A stretch of DNA of 64,000 nt, taken from Geotrypetes seraphini (taxonomy: Eukaryota; Chordata; Amphibia; Gymnophiona; Dermophiidae). Made by a program: the position numbers and the translations under genes. This document shows, in pieces, positions 36,061 through 58,219 of this stretch (within the stretch, counting starts at the first letter, position 1; every line of letters starts with the position of its first letter). The notes below the pieces were generated by a model. It was not told the origin of the DNA. It ran no database searches and worked only from the letters and a program-made list of their open reading frames with translations. The stretch covers positions 12,795,749-12,859,748 of the forward strand of contig NC_047097.1 in the NCBI RefSeq assembly GCF_902459505.1. The letters run 5' to 3'.

Positions 36061-37270
36061 GCTATATAAATTGTCATTTTAGTTATCAACAAGTGATGCA
36101 ACTAAAATACATCAGAGTTTATCTGGTCCAAGCTAAACAGAGACAAGGTCTCTGCTTTTGCACTCTCCAGACTATTTCTGATGCTGTATGGACAAGAAGT
36201 CCACCATCAGAAAGGCAGACAGAAGAACAGGCCTTAAAAGAAGCAGCTGTGATCATTAGGCCATTGCCAAGGCTGTGAGATACCACTAGAGGCACCCCTG
36301 CTGGAGTTGCAGATACTTAATTTCTGCTGGAATGGTGATGTGCCGTTCTTTACTCTGTCTAATGCACAGCAACTGCTGCTGCTGCCATAACAGATGAAGG
36401 GTGCCGACACCTAAACAATATGTTGACCAGCCATGATGAGAAACCCTGGCTGTTGTTGAATCTAAACAGGAGAGGTGAAAATGAGAAAAAACATCTTGTG
36501 GCCTTGAAATATGTCATTTGCTGATGTCACAAGACACCAAATTACATGACAATCTAGAAAAGCATATTGTCAAGGATAAGCCAAGAATGGCTTGTGACAG
36601 AGCAGGTGGAGAAACCACTCAAGTCTGTCAAGTTTTCTCAGAGAAACTACCAGATTCTAACCTGACAGAATAGAGCCGATGCCACAGAAAGACAAAGTAG
36701 AAATAGTGCAGCTGAAAAAACTGTTTAGCTGCTAAGAAAATAAAAATTTCCCATTGAAGGAACTGCCTGTAGTGCTCCCAACAGACAATAGAAAGGAAAG
36801 TAGCAAAGAAAGTAAAGATTATGAAGAGAAAATATACACCCAGAAAAATATACCTACAAAAAAATTAAAATAGAAGCAATGCATTACTAGTGAGCAGACT
36901 TAACTTAAATACTACTACTACCAATTTGTAGAGGAGGGAGGGATCCAGGTGTCACCTGGATCCAGCCAAGCTTTCAAACAGGAAAAGGAGTTAAAAGTCT
37001 TCCAAAAGGAAACCCTCTGCTCAACTGATACCCGACTGGAACTAAGTCAGGAGCTGGCTGTGAAGCACCTAGTAGGAGCTGCACCTTCCATCAACCATCT
37101 GCTTGTAGTTAAGAATATGCTGAACAATCTAGGGCTGCACAATATCCTTATGGGACGAATCACTGGGAACAATTTTCATTCTACGGTAGATAGACACAAC
37201 CCATTTGTCTGGACTGGTCTGGTACCAAAGGAAATCAAGTAAACCATAAGTGACTCCTAAGCTAAGGATA
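36060..37270. other. Intergenic, unclassified
   Basis: A 97-codon plus-strand frame at 36949-37242 matches no family I know and lacks supporting context. No splice-consistent exon was recognised. Confidence 0.4.
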
Positions 37271-37279
37271 CGATAAGCA

Positions 37280-38710
37280 GCATAAAATCTATTTTATTAT
37301 TTGGGATCTAGCTAGGTACTTGGGACTAGAGTTGCGCGGGGACAGAAATCTCACCTGTCCCTGCCAAAGTCCCACCCGTCCCCGTGAGGAATCCCACCCG
37401 TCCCCGCAAGGAATCCCTTCCATCCCCACGAGGAATCCCTTCCGTCCCCGCCCATCCCTATAAACTTCAGAAATTGTTATTTCATTTAATTATGCTACTG
37501 AATTAAAGGCTCTGGTAGAAACCCATTTACAAATAAGCAAAAAGACTTTATTAATTTGGAAATATTAATTGGGAAGAATACATACTTTGTAAATGGATTT
37601 CTACCAGAGCCTCTAATGTTTATAAATTTTTATCAACACAACTAATATACTACTTTATCCTAAAGCAAAAAAAAAAAGAAAGAAATAGAATTTTTTTCCT
37701 ACCTTTGTTGCCTGGTTTCTGCTTTCCTCATGTTCTCATTCAATTCCTTCCATCCACTATCTCTCTTCTCTCTGCATCTTCCATTTGCTCTGTTACTGTG
37801 CCTCTCCTTTCTCCCCCCTTCCAAATTGGTCTGGCACCCATCTTCTTCCCTCCGATCCCCCCATAGTCTGGCATCTGTTTTCTTCCCTGCCAGCGTCTTC
37901 TCCCCACTCTCTCTTCCCCATTTCCTTTCAGCATCCTTCTCCCCCCCCCCATCTTCCCCATGTCCTGTCAGCGTCCTTCTCCCCCCTGTTTTACTCATTT
38001 CCCTTAAGCGTCTTTTCCTCTCCACTCCACCTTTCCTCCCTTTCTCTCTCCCTGCCCCTTACCTTCGTGGCGCTTCCCCGCCCAACAACAGAACAGGCCC
38101 GGTCCGACAAACCTCCCTGCCCTGTAGCTGCGAATCTAAATTACCTTCTTACAGCAACTGGAGTATTGAAGCTGCTGTAAGAAGGTAATTTAGATTCGTG
38201 GCTACAGGGCAGGGAGGTTTGTCGGACCGGGCCTGTTGTCGGTCGGTCGGTCAGGGGAAGCGCCACAAAGGTAAGGGGACCTGGCCGGCTGTGCAACCCC
38301 CCCCCCCACTAAGGCTGCACCCAGGGCGGACCGTCCTCCCCACCCCACCCCTTAGTACACCATTGCCTTTCCCTACTTGCCCTGCCGCAGCACTCAGCCG
38401 ACTGGAAGTCTTCCCGATGTCAGCGCCGACATCGTGGAAGACTTCCGATTGGCTGTGTGCTGCGGCAGGGCAGGTAGGGAGAAGACGAGCCTCGTGAGTA
38501 CATCCAACCCCACGACCCTATGGGGCATCCCCACGGGATCCCCGTGACCCTAGGGGGCATCCCCACGGGATCCCCGTGACCCAAAGGGGGAACCCGCGGG
38601 ATCCCCGTTCCCATGCAGTTCTCTACTTGGGACCTGGCTTAGCCACTGTTGAAAACTGTGTTGATGGACCTTCGGTCTGTCCCAATATAGCAATTCTTAT
38701 GTTCTTAAGA
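37280..38710 (+). mobile_element. CR1 LINE 3' tail interrupted by a hAT element
   Basis: TTGGGATCTAGCTAGGTACT before the hAT and GACCTGGCTTAGCCACTGTT followed by GATGGACCTTCGGTCTGTCC after it form one CR1 3' end when the insert and one copy of CTTGGGAC are disregarded. Confidence 0.8.
37327..38625. mobile_element. hAT-type non-autonomous element, 1.3 kb
   Basis: It starts TAGAGTTGCGCGGGGACAG, ends CCCATGCAGTTCTCTA, and is flanked by a perfect 8-bp duplication CTTGGGAC (37319-37326, 38626-38633). The interior holds GTCCCCGC-type short repeats, a CT-rich tract and a long hairpin (38050-38260) shared with 17621-18450. No transposase was seen. Confidence 0.9.
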
Positions 38711-38799
38711 AGAAAACCCCAGCTCTGGATATTTCTATGTGTCCAAGGCAGAAAGCAGGAGATATTATTTTTATCTTAGAGTGAAAAGGCCAGCTACTG

Positions 38800-39275
38800 T
38801 GGCAACCTATGCCAAAACTTGGAAGATATATTTCAGCAATAGTGCACGCAGATGACATAGAACCCTTCATGGCCCTGGGTCTGTGGTCTCGCTTAGGTCG
38901 GAGTCGCAATGTTTGTTGGGAACTCCTTCATTGAAGTCTGTTGCCAAGCCTTCAATATATTCGACAATTTTTAGTGTTGCAGTACCATGTATGTGGAATG
39001 CTTTACTTACTAATATTCATCAGATTCCGGTGCCATTGTCCTTTTGTAAATTGTTGAAAGTTTATTTTTTTCAGGAAGCTTTTGGAAGTGGAGATCTGTT
39101 CAATTGAGCTGTTTAATCATTAGTTTTTTGCTCTTTTAAATATGATTTTAACAATTTTTAAAGAAATTGTGCTGTTTTATGTTTGTTTGTTGATCTGTGC
39201 ATGTACTTTTGTAACCCACATACATTGTTTGGATATGCGGGATAAAAGTGTTTTAAAATTAAAATAAATATGCAG
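38800..39275 (+). mobile_element. L2-like LINE 3' end
   Basis: Translation gives FSVAVPCMWNALLTNIHQIP then CKLLKVYFFQEAF; the tail GGATATGCGGGATAAAAGTG ends in AAAATTAAAATAAATA. Confidence 0.8.
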
Positions 39276-39519
39276 AAATTTAAGGCTTTCTCGTAGTTTC
39301 TTTACAAAAAACAAAACCAGAAATTCCTTTCCCCCCCCCCCCCAATATCCTAGCCTCTAACTAAATGTCCCACATTTATACACTCCTTTGCCCTGAGATG
39401 CATAACTGAACAGCAAGGTATAGGAAACACAGTTTAATCATTGATTCATTTGTGCACTAAATATAGTGGCTCCATCTGCCCAGCTGCTCCCTTTTCTTGA
39501 AGGCACTTAGCACAAAAGC

Positions 39520-39690
39520 TTGGTTCAAACATTTTCTCTTTATTAGGCTCAGCGAAATATTACATACATTAAGAGTCAATAAAGAAAATGTTTTATATTC
39601 AAATAAGGTAATAGTTTAACATCCTTGCATCTTCTGGAGGCTGTGTACAATCAAGTAGCATCAACAATAAAATCCTTGAGATGGTCTCAT
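39520..39690 (-). other. COX5A: COX5A exon 5: 3'-UTR-only terminal exon
   Basis: A minus-strand acceptor (AATTTGTAG) precedes ATGAGACCATCTCAAGGAT. Joined to exon 4 this gives stop-CATTGTGG-ATGAGACC..., which parallels the human COX5A 3' UTR as I recall it, including CAAGGATTT(T)ATTG, GCTACTTGA and TTACCTTATTTGAA blocks. A minus-strand AATAAA lies at 39544-39539 and the cleavage site is probably near 39520. Conserved non-coding sequence, placement downstream of exon 4 and the poly(A) signal support the call; the exact 3' end is estimated. Confidence 0.85.
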
Positions 39691-39759
39691 CTACAAATTA
39701 AGAGAAATGCAATTTACCCTTCATTCAAGTATTTATATGTCCTATTGTTTCCCTTTCTG

Positions 39760-42700
39760 CTGTCCTACATGCAGTGAATTAAAGATTAGGTTTCTACCTT
39801 TGATAATCTTCTTTGTTAGTCCCTGTAGGATTTCTTATGCTAGTTATTCAATCCCTTCCCGCAATCCAGGAGTTGCAGAAATGCAAACACTTTTCTGAGC
39901 ATATGTCAATATGTTACCTCCTCCTCAATCCCCCCCGAAAATTACCACTGGGGCAATGCAAGGCTAGACAATGGACCCCTGAAGAAGGCGGGTTCGCTGA
40001 AACACAGACCATTTAGGGTCCGGTTGGACTAATATTTGTATTTTAATGGTTTTATTGCAAAGAGCGAATAATAAATCATCTTTCAGAACATCTATATCCA
40101 CAGTCTTGTTTTTATACTCCTCCTACCTTGGAAAGTGAGTTAGAGCCCCCTACAATTCAGTCCCAAAGCCAAGCAACCATACTGGAATCAATCCAGGACA
40201 AATAAGGGGGCATGGGGGAACCTCCCCAGCAACAAACAATTTCTGTTAAGAGCAGCTCTGCAAAATATAAAAAGTAACAAGCAGGCAAAATGCAATACAG
40301 AAAAGGCATTGAGGAACAATGTAGAACTAACCTGTGGTGTGCCAACAAGCACCCACAGGAGACATCCTTCAGTTAAGCATACTCACAGAAGAGGAAAACA
40401 CACCATAGGATCCGTCAATTGGCTGGAAAGTCTTCAAGCCTGCAAGAATAACTGAGGCAGAAAGAAGCAGGCTATTCTACACAACTGAGCAAACACAGAG
40501 AGGGTGGATTGTATGGAATCCTACAGGGCCTAACAGAAAGAAGATTATTGAAGATAAAAACCTAATCTTCCATTCTGTTATGTCCCTTCCGGATTCCATA
40601 CGCTAGATGACGTGCCAAAGCAAGAACCTGCCCTCAACACCAAGGTGCCAAAAGCAGCATCAGAGCGAGCCACCACATCCACCCGGTAAAACCGGGTAAA
40701 GGTATGAAGAGAGGACCAAGTAGTTGCCCTGTAAAGTTCATCTGGATGAATCATGCGATATGCCACCCATGACGCAGCAAGTTGAGTGAGCCTTGAGAAA
40801 CTGGCAGCTGCTTGCCATAGGCGATGAAAGTTGCGGAAATGGGCATGTGAATCCATCAAACAACTGAGGACTTGGACACCGGACGACCATGGCAAGGCGC
40901 AGCAGTCAGGATGAAGAGGTGATCAGACAGCCGGAAATAGTCCTCTCCAAATAGTGGAGCAAAACTCTCCTGACAGCTAACGATCTGATCCTTTCGCTCC
41001 AATCCTGTAGAATGAAAATGCAGGCAAATGAACCTCCTGATAGAAAGGAAGGTACAGTATGGAAAGTTCCTCCTGCATCCATAATACAGAGAAAGGATTC
41101 CCTGCAGGAAAGAGCCAGAAGCTCCAAATATCCATTGCCGAGACAATGGCAACCAGAAAGACAAGTCTTGATCGTCAAATCCAGAAGAGTAGCACCTGCA
41201 GATAATGTCAGGGCATGGGAGCTGGAAGGTTCAGGACATCTATGATCTGCCACTGAAGTATCGGACTGTGCGGCTCGGGAAGAAACACACTACCCCATCA
41301 GGTATCAAAAAGAAGGCCCAGATACTCCAAGATCTTAGATGGTGTCAACTGTCTGTTTGAAATTGTAAAAAGTAAGGTTTTACCTCAGTGTATGATCCAT
41401 GTGGACAAGGTTTATTTTATTTGAAAACATATTTGAAGAAATAAAAGGAAAGTCAAGAACATTAAGAACATTCTGTTTTCCACAGTTTGTCTTTCTCTGT
41501 TTGAAGTTGACAATCCAACCCCAACTATGGGTTGGACTACCATCTCCATCGTACAGGCGCACTTGTGTCGAAACAGAGCCCGGATCAACCAGTTGTCCAA
41601 AAAAGGATGGACCTGGACACCCTGCCTGCGGAGAAAAACCACTACAAGAACCATCACCTTGGTGAACGTGCAAGGAGCTGTCAGCTCAAAAGGAAGAGCT
41701 GTGACCTGGAAATGCTGTTGCAGAACATGGAAACACAGAAATTTGCGATGCTCCAGAAATATTAGAATATGAAGGAAAGCCTCCATGTAATCTAAGGATG
41801 CTAGAACTCCCCAGGATAGCAGCAATGACTGTTGCACAGCTTCCATTCGGAAATAAGAAATCCATAGGAAGTGAGTGACCGACTTGCGATCCAGAATGGG
41901 CCTCCAGTCCTCTGAGCTGTGCTTTGCCATGATGAAGTATAAAGAGTATCTGCCGAAGCCCTTTGTGTTCAGGAATGGGTTCTAGTGCTTGAATGTCTAA
42001 GAGACGCTGCAAAGTAGCACAGACCCTTCACTCCTTGTCCAGCTGACCTGCCGGCGAGTCCAGAAACAAGTCCGAGGCAGGCAAAAGAAAGCAATCTTGT
42101 GCCCCTCCTGAATGCTGTCCAGCACTTATTTATCCGAGGACAGGCGAGTCTATTCTGAATAAACTGAGCAAGGCTGCCCTCTGGAGGGCTGTTTAGGAGC
42201 AGCAGCTGCCCGGGATCTGGATGTCTGAGGATGGCTGGAATGGAAGAGTTGTCACGGGGACCATATCCCTGGGAATATTTCTGGGAGGAGGAGCCCGAGG
42301 ATCTCTGACGAAAATGGCATGAGGGACAAAAATTACTACTGTCCCCTCCCAAAGTCCAGCGAGACTTGTGTACAGGGAGACACTTAGGGTGGCAATCAGC
42401 AACACCAGCCCCAAGGTCATCTATACCTGTCCCAAAAAGAAGCTGACCCTTGAAAGGAAGTCTGCTTAAAGTGGCCCTGGAGGCAGTATCCCCAGCCCAA
42501 GACAAGAACCAAAGAGGCCGGCATACAGACACCACATAAGCGGTAAGAACTCGAATGAGATCAGAAAGGGCATCCGCCACATAATCCACACTGTCCAGCA
42601 CTAGCTAGGACAGACCTCAACTTTCACAGAGGGCAACCTGAAGAAGCCACTTCAAAAGGGTTTTGTTGTTATTTGTTTGTTTTTTGTTTTTTAAATAAAT

Positions 42701-44045
42701 AAAATCTACACTGTGCAATCCTGGAGGCCTTAAATACTACTACTCCAACACTAAGGCGGTCAATATACCGGGTATTCTGCGTCACGACGGAATCTACCTT
42801 AAGGTGCTTAAAACTGCTGAAAAGCAGGAGCCAGCAGAGAAAGTTTAGACATAGCTGGAGAGAGCAGCCTGGGTATCCTATTGTCTTTTAACCAGCCAAG
42901 AAACTGTGGATAGGATTGGGAGGAAGAGGATTTTTTTTCCCTCATGCAGAACCCCAGCAATAAAATGATGGACAAAGCCATGTTAAAAAGACCTGCTGTA
43001 GAGGGGTCTTCATCCAAATCTGAACTCTCAGGGCGACCGTGTTGACCAGTCCCAACAAGGGTACCAGCCGGATCCAAAATAAAAGCAGTGTTAGGAGTCA
43101 AAAGTGGCATATATCCATATGGCACAATGCAATCGAGCTCAGCCATAGCCGGACAAGAGGGATCCTGAAAAGGGACCTCCGCCACTGGCAAAACTGGTTT
43201 AGAAGAAACAGACGCTGCATCCAATGATTTGGGTCCGATCAAGATGGCCACCGCCAGCAAATTTGCACCAAAAACGGCAAAAATAAAATCCAGAAATAAA
43301 TAAAATGGAAATTTGGGGTCTGGAAAGATGGAGACCTGAACCTTATCCTCAGAAACTGTGAAAAACGAGTTTAAACACATTTTACAAACCACTCCCGAAG
43401 TTCCCATAGGAAATAATGGGGGGGTTACTCACAGTCACTGAAGTACCTTGCCTGTCAACTTTTTCACTCAGCAGCTGAATGGAGAAAATGATTTTTTGCC
43501 TCAGAATAGCTCCAAATTGACCAGACTTTAAGATCTTCGGACTGCCAGTCGGCCGGACACCGAAAGTAACCTCCAACCCCACAGATCCTCCCCACGCAAA
43601 TGAGGGCAGGAAATGCATCCTGCACCCTGAAACTCAGGGAATGTTCACTCAGGATGCATACAGCCTGTACTTAAACAACCCTGCCAAGGTCAGCAGGCAA
43701 GTGAACTCCCAGGGGAATGGACCCCGAGTCAAAAAATGGTGGCGTACGGCAGTCTAGCTCCACAGATCCAGTCCGTACTCACGGGAATGCGTCCTTTCCT
43801 CTGATAGGGAACCACCTGAAAGGGGTCTCAAGGCACTGAAGCCCAAAAGAAACAAAAACTTTTAAGCAAAAAAGAAGCAGAGCAATTCAAGAGACTTCTG
43901 CATGGATTGCTTGCAGAAATCGAAACTGTAGGGGGCTCTAACTCACTCTCTAAGGTAAGAGGAGCATATGCTAAGAAAAGTGTTTGGATTTACTTCCGGA
44001 TTGTGGGAAGGGATTGAACACCTACTGGAACGGATATAACAGAAG
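39760..44045 (-). mobile_element. DIRS-type tyrosine-recombinase retroelement fossil in COX5A intron 4
   Basis: Parts are recognisable in order on the minus strand: a gag-like region (about 43400-42800), the pre-RT segment with PLWFLSWAGDTASRATLSRL (about 42490), a DIRS-type RT (about 42000-41400), and the tyrosine-recombinase C-terminal end with ATWSSLHTFTRFYRVDVV (about 40700). Inverted repeats near both ends share GTGAGTTAGAGCCCCCTAC exactly (40135-40153; reverse complement at 43928-43946). A second inverted pair joins 39782-39838 with 40510-40580. The copy is broken, with roughly five to ten frame disruptions, and looks moderately old. A SINE-like piece (39940-40100) lies inside. Confidence 0.8.
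39940..40100 (+). mobile_element. SINE- or Penelope-like repeat with hammerhead-like core
   Basis: GACCCCTGAAGAAGGCGGGT followed by TCGCTGAAACACAGACC matches the arrangement of the 16922-17158 insert in the opposite orientation. It is followed by TTTATTGCAAAGAGCGAATA. Confidence 0.55.
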
Positions 44046-44156
44046 TTGTAGATATCCATAATTACATGAGATGCAGGGAAAGATGACGTGAAGGACAGTA
44101 TCTGCAAGCATCTACAAGCACTAGATAGTACATGTTAAGTATAAACTATTTCCTTA

Positions 44157-44240
44157 GGGGTCCCCTTTACTAAAACTGTGTTAAGCTATTAAAAATGACA
44201 ACCAACATGTGCCAACAGTTTACGTGCATTATTTACAGTG
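44157..44240. mobile_element. Truncated palindromic MITE
   Basis: TTA then GGGGTCCCCTTTACTAAAAC matches the start of the TTTACTAA MITE family; the opposite end is not recognisable. Confidence 0.6.
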
Positions 44241-45770
44241 TTAACAGCTAGTAGAGAACAGAGAAAAGAATGGACAAACTATATCTTCCAGGTAACAGGG
44301 AGGTGGTTACCACTACAATAAGATAATGTGGTACAGTTAATGTCACCTGAACAGACAGAATTTAATGTGCATTACTTGCATACTTTATATGTTTGCAGAA
44401 TTGGAAACTATTGAGAACACCAAAACAGTTAACACAAAGGTTTTGCAGTTACTGTATATTAATTCTGGCAATTAAACATAGGAACTGCAAAATCTTACTG
44501 CTCTTTAGTAAACAGAAACTTTTAACCTGACTCTGAACTATAAAATGTTTTACATAATTAGACCTTTTGCAATTTAACTTCAAACCAAGAACACCCATAG
44601 CCAGGGGAATAGCTACCATTGAGCGAGCCATGCAAAATGTCTGGGGCTGCCTGAAATTACCACCTCCTTCCCTCATGCCTGCATTTGAGGTCTTTCCACC
44701 TCGGCATCTGTCTACCTTCCCCTGTTGCTCATGAACGAATGTCTAACACTGCAGTATATCCATATGGAAAGGGGGCATGGTTTGGGCAAGTTTTGGACCA
44801 AAATACAGATATTCAATTCTGATTACAGAAAGAGAATATGTCCAAGTCTAAAAACACGGAGGTCTGTATTTAGACCTGGTATTTGGCACATCCACGATAC
44901 AGCAAGGTGCTCCAATTGAGTAGCTGTCCACTAGAGGGGTTAAGGCATGCCACCTCCTTAATCCCCCAATGGTCGCTGTCCTCTTCCCTGAATGTGAAAC
45001 CCGCAAGGGATTCCAAGCTCTTATGACAGGTTCTGGTATTATGGACATTCTTAAAAGTGCAGCATGCAGATTTGAGTAGTGCAGAAGTTAGGGCTAGGCA
45101 CCAAGGGCCCCAGGTTGAAGTCATGTAACTTCATGTTTCTGGTTCCAACATAGCAACAGTAGCATGCATGGGGAAACATCCCTGTGCCTGTCGTCTGCTT
45201 TGTTTTTTGACACTACAACCTCATGAAGACTGACGGGAGCAGAAGACCACATAAAATGAGCGAGCCAACTGAAGGGGAAGAAAACAGGAGCCAGATGGGG
45301 CAATGCAGAATACAGAGATGGGGTACCCTTAAGCCATTAATTGACTTAAAATTTTTAATGTGTGTTAAATGTGCAGCCCTAATGGAAATATATTAGAATG
45401 TGTTGTCTCAATTTAAGATTACAAGTTTTCCCCATATCTAGATTTGGCAAAAATATATAAGAAAAGTAGAACAAACATTCTACCTCATTTCAACTTTCAC
45501 AACTTGAAAGAAGTAATATGGGATATAAGCTTTCTAAGGTTTATAGAACTGTCTTCCTGAAGTCTTGGTTAAATGTTGAACAACTTGCATCATGTGATCA
45601 CTCTCCACAGAATATAAAGTTTAAATAATGTATAGTATAGAAGACATCAAAACACATGATTTCACTCAAGATTGGGGTTCCCAAAGATAAAATCTGTATG
45701 GGGGTGATGAACATTACTGTGTAAAAGTTATGCTCCAACAAATGAACAATATGGTTTGACAAAGAAAGTC
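44240..45770. other. COX5A intron 4, proximal part
   Basis: AT-rich intron without recognised exon or clear repeat, apart from unclassified segments near 44880-45130. Confidence 0.4.
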
Positions 45771-45777
45771 TTCTTAC

Positions 45778-55873
<10,096 letters not shown>

Positions 55874-56060
55874 GACTGGGGGGGGTTGGACAGAGAGGCC
55901 GAGGACGGGGCGGGCGCTAATTCCCCTGTTCTCTCTCACTCACACTACCGGTGTCACCACGCGCCCACCTAAAGGCATCCAGCGCACGAGGAACACATAA
56001 GGCGGCAGCTGCCAGACAGCAGGAGGGAGTGGGAGGAGCCAAGCACACTACGCCATGACG
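55874..56060 (-). promoter_or_regulatory. COX5A: COX5A proximal promoter and 5' UTR
   Basis: The stretch directly upstream of the COX5A start codon is GC-rich with many CpGs, includes GGGGCGGGCG-like GC boxes near 55910, and has no TATA box, as expected for a housekeeping respiratory gene. A CTTCCGG (ETS/GABP-type) motif lies at 55534-55540 in intron 1. GABP control of COX genes is known for the family; its use here is inferred. Confidence 0.6.
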
Positions 56061-56092
56061 CACAGGACGAGTCGGATGGCTAAAACCATAGA

Positions 56093-56430
56093 GTGTCCGA
56101 GGAATTGCTAGATAGGCTCAGGACGTGTTATTCAAACGCACGTGCTTTACGTCAGCACGCTGTGGTTGTCTTTTCCTGCGCAAACAGCGTACGATTTCTC
56201 ACGGATCGGTTCTATATACCGATTGCAGACGACGCCAATCATTGTTCACAGCTCCGCCCCTTTGTCTCCTTGGACAGTGCCCTCTCTCAGTCATTTTTTG
56301 TGTGTACGGTATATGTGTATCTAGGTCTAAAGGTTCAATGAAGCAGTTTTCAGGAGAGCGTTTTTGCTCCGTGGAACGATGGCTAGAGCGACTAGCAGCT
56401 CTTCGCAGCCCATTGCTTTGGGTCTAATAC
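56093..56430. promoter_or_regulatory. GC-rich block upstream of COX5A, possible distal or divergent promoter
   Basis: The block carries a CACGTG E-box (56139-56144), a TACGTCA CRE-type site (56148-56154), a GCCAATC CCAAT box (56234-56240) and a CTCCGCCCC GC box near 56250, with many CpGs in an otherwise CpG-poor region. A plus-strand ATG with good context at 56379 opens a short frame (MARATSSSSQPIALGLIPG) that I do not recognise and that runs into AT-rich sequence. The block may be distal COX5A promoter or a divergent non-coding promoter. Confidence 0.4.
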
Positions 56431-57055
56431 CGGGCAGGATCTGTCAGCAATGCCAGTCCAGGTCTTGCCCCCCTATCCATGTTGCTACAATATATTATAA
56501 AGACCAGATTATTACTATGCCTCAGATAAAAATATTATTTAAAAAAATCTATATGTGTATTTTCAAAAAGATTTACTGGGAACAAAAATGAAAACATATC
56601 ACATCCCACCCAATAATATCAAGTGAATAGAGGGTGCCCTCTGATCTTAATTTAACCCTTTGTATGGCCTTAATTATTCTACAGTGTTTTCTTTTTTTTT
56701 TTTTAAGTTCCAATCTGTTTTTTATTATAAATCACACAAACATAGGAAATATACATCAACTTGTACAGTTCACAAAGGATCTACAGTGTTTTCTAGAGTG
56801 ATGTTTTTTTCATTCATAGGACTCCCTCATAGTGCACATAATAAAGACAGTCTAGTGCATAATGCTCATTAACACCAATAAATAAATATGACCGAGAACT
56901 CTTCAATCACTGCTGAAGGATAATGTGGTGGCTGAATTCATTCAAATGCAAGGTTCCAGAGTGCACTATGCAATATAGTCCCTGATCCACCACACTAGGT
57001 GCTGTAGAGTGAATGTAAAAAGGGGAAAAGTGCTAAGTAATTGCAAATGAAGGCT
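56430..57055. other. AT-rich sequence upstream of COX5A
   Basis: Nothing recognised except poly-T runs and an internal duplication of CTACAGTGTTTTCT (56680 and 56781). Confidence 0.4.
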
Positions 57056-57059
57056 TTGG

Positions 57060-57457
57060 GGGCCTGATTCTCAAAACAGTGTCCTGATTGTAGGCAGCGG
57101 TAGGTATCTTACAGCCATCTTAATAGACCAATCGTGACAGATGTTTTTTTAAAAGAACAACAAATGATGCCTATAATGTAGGCGTCTAATTCGTTCCTAC
57201 AGAAGCACCTAGGCACGCCTATGGATGCCTAAGGCCGGTGTAAGCGTGGTTTATGCTGGAAGTGGACTTAGGCATCTGTAGGCATGCTTAGTCACTTCCG
57301 TATGCGCAAGTCAGATACCGTAAATTTAGGCCTGTAAAACATTTGAGGTGTCTGTACAAAAAATAGATGCGATTCTGGACGTGGTGCTTACCAGTGATTT
57401 GACATGCCCATTTTACAGGTGCCTACCATGGCAAGCACCATTTCCAGAATCAGGCCC
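57060..57457. mobile_element. MITE with GGGCCTGATTCT inverted ends
   Basis: Ends GGGCCTGATTCTCAAAAC and CCAGAATCAGGCCC are inverted, with TTGG on both sides as a possible target duplication. The interior is rich in GCCTA / TAGGC units. Confidence 0.8.
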
Positions 57458-58036
57458 TTGGTGTTAGATTCCAATCCCAGAACTAACCGAGTGTCTTTTG
57501 AACAGGGAGGCAGCATAGAAATATTAAAAAATAAGCTGTTCAACTAAAAAAAATTTTTTCAAAAAAAGGGCCAGCTAAATACATGAACTTTTGAGGCTTC
57601 AAAGGTCCTTATCTTTTTGTATTTGTCTATACCTTTCTTTCCTTTATTTATATTGTAGTTCTCCATTTTTTCCATTCGTTTCAGTATGTCCTTTTGTCTT
57701 ATTTGTCAACTGTCTTAATTTATGATGTCTTTGTTATTGTATGTCCTCCCTCTGATAAGGCAGTAAATCACATTTTAAATAAACTTGGAAACTTTCATCA
57801 GATGTATGTTATTTTCAAGAAATGCATAAAATACATAATCCTGAACACAGCTCCACCCTAGACCTTTCCCAAGTTCCACCCCAGACCTGCCCAAGCTCTG
57901 CCTCAGACCACACCCCTATAATAATATTACTAATTGAAATGCCATTTCTTCCATTCATTCTTCATATACACACAATATAATCCTATTAACATTACATAAT
58001 GATAACCACATAATTCAACTACATAAAGCACACTAA

Positions 58037-58204
58037 CCCCCTCTTTTATGAAACTGCTATAGCAGTTTCTAGTGCGGAGAGCCACGCTGAATGGTCCCCA
58101 CTTCTGACGCTCATAGAAACTCAATCAGCGTCTGGAGCAGCGCGGGCCATTCAGCACAGCTCCCTGCACTAGAAACTGCTATCACGGTTTTGTAAAAGGA
58201 GGTC
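58037..58204. mobile_element. Palindromic TWA-type MITE, about 168 bp
   Basis: Ends CCCCCTCTTTTATGAAACTG and GGTTTTGTAAAAGGAGGTC; TAA precedes the element and TAT follows it, so the duplication has decayed. Confidence 0.85.
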
Positions 58205-58219
58205 TATATGCAGAGAAAA

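Noticed and set aside
36949-37242. 97-codon frame as a possible gene
   Set aside because: No homology recognised and no splice or promoter context; probably part of an unrecognised old repeat.
56379-56591. MARATSSSSQPIALGLIPG frame as first exon of a divergent gene
   Set aside because: No donor splice site follows in a sensible place, the frame runs into AT-rich sequence, and no family was recognised; kept only as a regulatory block.
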